From Calliopum simillimum (taxonomy: Eukaryota > Arthropoda > Insecta > Diptera > Lauxaniidae): 64,000 nucleotides of DNA. This document shows, in pieces, positions 58,901 through 64,000 of the stretch (positions are counted from its first letter, which is position 1; every line of letters starts with the position of its first letter). A program made the translations under genes and the position numbers. The stretch lies in assembly GCA_951812925.1 (NCBI GenBank), contig OX638370.1, positions 104,236,897 to 104,300,896 on the forward strand. Reading direction: 5' to 3'. Below the pieces are notes generated by a model. It was given only the letters and a program-made list of their open reading frames with translations, ran no database searches and was not told where the DNA came from.

Positions 58901-60561
58901 GAAGGACAAAGTGAATATACACTGGGTGTAGGGTATAAAAATGAAGTGCAGCTCTCGAAATATGCTCTTTCGATATGACTGCACACTAATAAATGATAGT
59001 TTACTTTTTTTACTTTTGATAGCATTTGGTATTGATTTCAAACTTTTTTGGTATTAAATTCCGATTTTTTTCTAAAAAAGTTTAAAATTTATTCCAAAAA
59101 AGTATGAAATTTATTCCAAAATAGTTTAAAATTAAACCTTTTTGGGATTGTTCTATAAAATACTTTTTGGTTTTGAAATTAAACAAAATTGTTTACTGTG
59201 TGTATAAGCGACCTTGACTATAGCAAAAGATTTAACTTACTTAGCAAAAACTTTTTGAAAATCTCAAAAGAAATATTTCCTTTATGTTGCATAGAATTCC
59301 CACAAGCGCTTAATAAATACTCGTAGAACAATAAATTCATTCACTTACTGCACAATTTAGTTACCACACCCAAATCAAAAGCATTAACAATGAAATTTGC
59401 AGCAGGGGGATATTTCATGAGACGATTCAAACCCATAACAACATGAGTTGAAGGTGCTGGTTCATTATGGAGCAGACAGTCAATAAAGAGGTTCGTTATA
59501 TTCGCATCATGCACCCTATTCAGATAGTTGATGTACTTGGCGCATTCAGCGAATATCGATATAATTTTGCATTTGACATCCAACGTATACTCCGTGGCAT
59601 TATTATCAACATCCTGCACTATTTTATCGAAAAGATTATTCTCAAAGAAAAGTTGTGTATTCTTCTCCGTACGCATTGCGGTGGCTAAAACCTCAATAAT
59701 TTCAGAAGCATCTTCCGTTTTAGCGTTATTACAAAAAGCATCGGTCAATTGCTGTAGCACATATAGCAAACGTAAACCTTGGGCGAATGGACTTGTCTCA
59801 CTCGTGTCCGTTATCAATAGTTTTACGTCTTTTAATGCAGCACTACGTATCTCGGGAAATTCATTGGTTAAATCACAAAGCAGACGATCCATTGGAAAGA
59901 GCGGATCATTAACAAACGCCTGCAAGTCTTCAGTGCTTAGCACTTGCATCATTTTGCGTATTATTTCATATGAATGTAGCAATAAATCGGGATTTTCAGT
60001 ACTTGCTGTCAAGCCGAAGAACTTCTCTAGATATTCCTTATTTGCAACAGCCTCCACGGCTGCCTGCGGATCATCCAGACACTTATTGGTGATAACGCTT
60101 AAGTATTCCAAGCAATAATTATCGGTTTCGACCAAATAAAATTCCAAGCAGAGCTTGAGTATAGCGCTCACCTTTTCCGTTTCCAAATCCAGCAAAGTGT
60201 TTGTACTCTCCAGTATGGCGGTGGCGATATACAGCGTGAAGCGCTTAATCAGCACATTTGTATTTTCCATAAAAAATTTCCTATTCATCAGCAGGTCAAG
60301 TAGGTTCTTCTCTTTAAACACGAGAATATTTTCATCTTGTTTACGCAGAAAGTCTGTCAAATGCTTGAAGAGATTGATTAACACTGGTTCCTCATTGCAA
60401 CTGATTAATAGCAGTGCAGTGTCCATCATTTGAATTTTAAGTTCCAATTCAGCGAAGCTTTCTGTTTCCTCTTTTTTGCGATCTACAAAGTCAGTACGCG
60501 AAGTGTAGATGCTTTTATCCTTTTTAAGTTTGGCCGCCGCCGCCTTGTTTTGTTTGGACAT
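55957..60561 (-). CDS. ARMC3: ARMC3-like armadillo-repeat protein with C-terminal EDR1 domain
   Basis: Five exons join in frame into 875 residues: 59349-60561, 57622-57905, 57323-57555, 56872-57259 and 55957-56466. Introns are 1443, 66, 63 and 405 bp, all GT/AG, with phases 1, 0, 2 and 0. The start ATG (60561) opens MSKQNKAAAAKLKKDK. Residues about 45-600 are helical armadillo-like repeats, for example PVLINLFKHLTDFL and VITNKCLDDPQAAVEAVANKEYLEKFF. The last exon carries an EDR1-type domain: IPLGLLRSGCQFERAILFKALADQIGLPC at about 777-805 and VVDLMYNVGSLYP near the end. Length and order match animal ARMC3 (about 870 residues), a cilia/testis-linked protein of unclear biochemical role. Orthology is inferred from architecture. 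Intron 1 has accumulated several transposons; splicing looks intact. Confidence 0.85.
57975..58378. mobile_element. GCGTTAGGAAA-type MITE, copy 3
   Basis: Ends GCGATAGGAAAC and TTATTTCCTAACGC, interior of AATAACGCCCAAA and TTTGGGC palindromic blocks. It lies within intron 1 of the ARMC3-like gene. Confidence 0.75.
58433..58935 (+). mobile_element. mini-me/DINE-1-like element, copy c (near full length)
   Basis: Begins ACTAGTAAAGGTGTAACC with GGCCTGGCC, then ACCCTACACAGCAG. One GGGAGGTGCCACGCCC unit, TTTTTTGTATGGGCGGTA, a (GCCA)n/(GACA)n block CCAGCCAGACAGACGG, the core ACATGGCTATATCGACTCAG, and TGATCAAGAATATATATAC follow. It closes with GGGTGTAGGGTA, which is inverted relative to the start. 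No coding. It is in intron 1, antisense to the gene. Confidence 0.75.
58991..59212 (+). mobile_element. TA-target MITE (CACAGTAAAAAATT family), intronic copy
   Basis: Shares ATTCCAAAAAAGTATGAAATT and TTGTTCTATAAA blocks with the 16823-17046 copy; the right end TTTACTGTG is kept and the left end is diverged. Confidence 0.7.
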
Positions 60562-60849
60562 GATTAATTGTTTGTGTATTTATTTACAATTTTTTTTATA
60601 AAAAAAAAAACAAATAAAAGTTTATGTACAATGATGTGACTTGAAAATCGTTTCCTAAAAAAATAAAAAAATCAGGTACGTGTATATAAATAATTAAAGG
60701 AGCTATCGCAGATATCAGAAGTAACAAATATCCGAGTACTGTATTCGATTTCGATTTTAAATTTGTCAAAAATTACGACTTCCTATAGGAATTTCAAGTT
60801 TTGTTATCCTTCAATATCTTCAAATAATATCTTTGAACCTATAAGTCAC

Positions 60850-62040
60850 AATATTAGCGAGTCTCCAAACATAGGAACAATTACAGGAACTATCCACCAG
60901 TTTCAACTTTTTTAAAAAAATTATTTTCTTTGTGATATTACTGTTTTTGCAACATTTCGTCATTCTCCGTGTTATCATTCTCCGTCGTTTTTTTTTTTTT
61001 TTTTTTTTTTTGCAACATTTCATCATTCTCCGTAATTTTTTTGTTTAGGTTCGCTTTATTTATTCTGACTTTTTTTTGACTAAATTGAATTTTTTTGGTT
61101 TCAGAGCAGCTCAGATAAAGTTTTTTTGAAATTGTACAGAAATTTTCAGGGTTGTCAGCCGGTTTGTTTTTTTTTTAGTTTTGCTTAAACCAAATTTCGG
61201 TTCGATTAGTTTTTAACGATTTAAGCGTCGTTCAATTTTAAACTATTAGTTTTTAGTGAGTAATTATAATGGTGAACGTAAAAAAAGGGAGATTTCAAAT
61301 AAAAAATAAATTTTCGAAAGCAACCATCTGGCAACCCTAAAATTTTATGTTGGATTTTTGCAAAGTTTATTTAAGCGTTTGGAGACTAAAATTTTATTTT
61401 AATTTTTTATGTATATTGCTTAAGCGAAATTTAAAAAAAAAACAAATGGCAACCCTGAAAGCTTATGTTCATTTTTTAAAAATGTTCCAGAGGTTCAGGT
61501 CATCATATTCTATACCTTCAAATTATAAAAAAATAAAAACTAGTAAGGGTATAACCTTTGGCCTGGCCAAACATTAAATACCCTACACTGCAGTATTTCG
61601 ATAATATGGGAGGTATTTATGCGTATTTTGCTTGCATTGTAGTGAAAAATACTCTTAAAGTTGGATTTTGAATATATTTTTTGTATGGGCGGTAGGCGTG
61701 TTCGTTGACCGATTTTGCTCATTTTCAATCCCTCGAGCTAACTTTAACTACGGAGGCAGTGTATCAAATTTTATTGAATTATCTTGCTGAGTTTTCCCAC
61801 AAAATGTATTTCCAAACACAGCCAGACAGACAGAGGGACATGTCTATATCGATTCAGGAGTGACGCTGATCAAAAATATAATATATTATATATATTATAT
61901 ACTATATATATATTATATATTATATACTTTTTCATACCAACTACGCCTCCTTCTCTGCGTTACAAGCGGAAGAACAAAGTGAATATACCCTGGGTGTAGG
62001 GTTTAAAATAGGTGGGGATAAAAAGTCATATTTTGGTGCA
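60850..62040 (+). mobile_element. 1.4-kb TIR repeat family, copy 3 (truncated, split)
   Basis: Begins near GCGAGTCTCCAAA and carries CATTCTCCGTCG and ATGGCAACCCTGAAAG blocks. It is interrupted at 61539 by a mini-me-like element and resumes with GGTGGGGATAAAAAG near 62010. The right terminal repeat is not preserved. Confidence 0.6.
61539..62003 (+). mobile_element. mini-me/DINE-1-like element, copy d
   Basis: Starts ACTAGTAAGGGTATAACC and ends GGGTGTAGGGTTT. It has the CCAGACAGACAGAGG block and a (TA)-rich microsatellite at about 61880-61927 expanded from the family's TATATATAC position. The internal 138-bp unit is largely deleted. It is nested within copy 3 of the 1.4-kb family. Confidence 0.75.
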
Positions 62041-62961
62041 GCTAAACTACAAAATAATTAAAGCCAAAAAGTATGCAAAACTTTTTTTGTAAATATTAAG
62101 CAAAAGTGAACAAAATAAATTTCAGTGCACCCTGTGAAAGTGGTGGAAAGAAAAAACGAGAATAGCTGCTATGACTGAAAGCAACGAGTTTGCGAATTTG
62201 GCGTAAAAATTTAGGAGATAAGGCGGCTTCGAGATATAAAAGGTGCTGCGCAGGTAAGGCAGTAAAGTGTTAGGTTAGATACAGTGCAAAAGGTTGAAGC
62301 GGTAATAGTACAAAATCATATTTTGTTGGCTCTTTTACATTAGTCCGATACTTCCATAGTTCGACGTAACAATCGGTAACATAAGTTGATTCTGGAATTA
62401 TGCCCAATAAAAGCTTTGAGGGCTATTTGCAGGAAATATAACATATCTATTCATTTAATCGGAAAACTTCGAAGCTAGAAAAATTTTAACAATTTTAGTG
62501 AAGAACCTTTTCGCCTTTTGGCACATTAAAATTGAAGAAAATTGAAATAAAAAGGCACAGATTTTACGCATTTCTGCTTCCTGCAACTTATTACAATACT
62601 TTTCAATATCAAGTGACCACATTTTGATGATACTCATTCGAAACAAATTATTTTCTATTACGACCAAGCGCCAAAAAAGCTTACACTGTTAACTAACAAA
62701 TGACCAAAGCAGTTATAACATCCGCTCCCCACCTTTTGCAATAAATGGAACCAACATGATGCACCAAAAAGATAAAGTTTAAGCCCCGTCCCTACATTGG
62801 TATCTTCCTTGATACATTTTATTATTTTTATGTTCTCTGGCTACTCGCCCGTTATTCGCTTTCTATTTCGTAAATTCGTAAATTACGATGGGAAAAATAA
62901 AATAAAAGAAATAAACCTGCTCCACTTCAGCAGCGCCCTCATTTCCATTTCCATGACTTTG
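62004..62961. other. No recognised gene; 3' flank of the candidate peptide gene
   Basis: AT-rich. On the minus strand an AATAAA at 62818-62823 lies about 140 bases past the stop of the candidate peptide frame. Confidence 0.35.
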
Positions 62962-63156
62962 TCAGCGTTTTCTTGAATTGGTATCAAATTTTGATACTCG
63001 TGCTGCCGCCCTACGGCCAATTTGGATACGCTCCATTATGCTGTGCGTAGCCAAAGGTTCCTCTCGCCTAACAAACGGAATGGGAGAATCTTCAAGTGCG
63101 AGTGTTGCAAATGACAGTGACACAAGAAATAACAAAGGCAACAACAGCAACAACAT
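62962..63156 (-). CDS. Candidate secreted-peptide precursor (64 residues)
   Basis: The frame starts at the ATG ending at 63156 and stops at 62962. Residues 1-20 (MLLLLLPLLFLVSLSFATLA) are a strongly hydrophobic signal-like segment, partly encoded by a CAACAG-type triplet repeat. The rest is short and charged, with basic cleavage sites: FVRR, then EEPLATHSIMERIQI followed by GRR (a Gly-Arg-Arg amidation/cleavage site), and a terminal RKR. That layout is typical of neuropeptide or other secreted-peptide precursors and could release an amidated 15-mer. I recognise no known family. The leucine run may be a microsatellite accident, and upstream exons are possible. An AATAAA lies downstream. Confidence 0.35.
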   Translation of the reverse strand: MLLLLLPLLFLVSLSFATLALEDSPIPFVRREEPLATHSIMERIQIGRRAAARVSKFDTNSRKR

Positions 63157-63199
63157 CAACAACCAAAAGCAGATAGTGTGGAGCAGAGCAAGGACGTAG

Positions 63200-64000
63200 T
63201 AGATATGATATGTTTGTGGGCGGCACTGATAAGCACTCTCGTTCTTGTGAACATAACAAAATCAGGCAAGAATGTTGTACATTCTTCTTTTTGCAAGGTT
63301 ATTAGAAAATTTATTTGGGGTCAGCGCCCCCTGAGTTTCCTCCATAAATATGCCCCTGTTGTGGAATTTTGGGGGAAGTAAGAAAAAAACAAAACTACTT
63401 GCATTAATAGAAATGAAGAAGGAAATTTCAATTTTAGTGAGAAAAACAAAACGCTACGCTTTGCTTCATCATTCGCAAGGAACATTCGTTAGTATGAACT
63501 TCTTTGCACTAAAATTGAATTCGGCACCCAAGAAGCTTACAGCATAATCCCCACTCGACTGAAGGTCAATTTAATGTTGGGAACTTCATGAGCTTAAAAT
63601 TGAATGAATTAAGTATTTTTTTGGATTTTTCTTTTCTTTTTTTCTTACTACGCTTTCTTTCTGGCACAAAGTGCGTTTAGCCTAATTAAACGAAAATTTT
63701 GTCAAGAAATTAATGAATTTCCTTCGTAGATTTCAGACTGACTTCAAAGAAAAAAGTTTACGCTCTTGAATGGGGAAAAAAATCGATTTTCATTTTATAA
63801 TATTTTTTTTGTTTTTTTTTTTTTTTGCAAAATTTGGCTTAACTTTTCTGAGAGGTGAAGGATGACTTTCTTCGTTCGTTTTGTTTTCATTCCATTTGCT
63901 CGCGTAATGATTTTTTAATGAAGTTTGGATTATGTTTAAAAGTTGCCACCACTTTGATAATGCGTACACAGTTGCCTAAGGGGGTAGTAGTCAGACAGAT
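63200..64000. other. No recognised gene
   Basis: AT-rich sequence with T-runs. Short open frames lack domains. Any promoter or 5' exon of the candidate peptide gene would be here. Confidence 0.35.

Larger units (their letters stand above)
57906..59348 (-). other. ARMC3-like intron 1, enlarged by transposons
   Basis: Donor GTAAGTG after TGCA and acceptor TTTTTACAG. At 1443 bp it is far longer than introns 2 and 3 (66 and 63 bp). Most of it is accounted for by a GCGTTAGGAAA-type MITE (57975-58378), a mini-me-like element (58433-58935) and a CACAGTAAAAAATT-type MITE (58991-59212). Confidence 0.75.

Overview
This AT-rich eukaryotic window looks like higher-fly (cyclorrhaphan Diptera, plausibly tephritid or calyptrate) DNA. 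The basis is short GTAAGT-type introns, GTATGTA/CAACAG microsatellites, two insect-like multi-exon genes, and interspersed elements with the (GTCY)n and (TA)n blocks of the dipteran mini-me/DINE-1 group. No bacterial operon, rRNA or CRISPR is visible. Species is inference only.

Two genes can be assembled exon by exon, both on the minus strand. At 12465-13180 a three-exon gene encodes a 183-residue secreted or membrane-anchored Ly6/three-finger protein. At 55957-60561 a five-exon gene encodes an 875-residue armadillo-repeat protein with a C-terminal EDR1 domain, the ARMC3 architecture. Two weaker minus-strand candidates are a 99-codon reading frame at 16355-16654 and a 64-residue secreted-peptide-like frame at 62962-63156 with prohormone-like cleavage sites. 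Most other open frames are chance frames or run through repeats.

The rest is a dense, nested transposon landscape. Region by region: an 807-bp hAT deletion derivative with a perfect 8-bp target duplication (20-826); a satellite-like array (1140-2195); a 1.4-kb TIR family with copies at 4984, 22825 and about 60850; mini-me-like elements at 10593, 13578, 58433 and 61539; a 320-bp hAT MITE made of CCAAGAC repeats (14814-15133); tandem arrays at 17268 and 19640; and foldback elements at 23984, 26790, 47442 and 54086. The most elaborate structure is 26640-32755. There a CACTG-ended palindromic element with arms of about 845 bp sits inside a satellite array and has itself been hit by a small foldback element, an LTR-retrotransposon fragment and a Tc1/mariner copy. 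The 47442-48561 element is also unusual: inverted arrays of a short minisatellite flank two inverted tRNA-like modules.

The two genes show no functional link to each other. Long stretches (about 2200-4980, 33200-39100, 44440-47440, 48560-53300) hold only simple repeats and no gene I can support.
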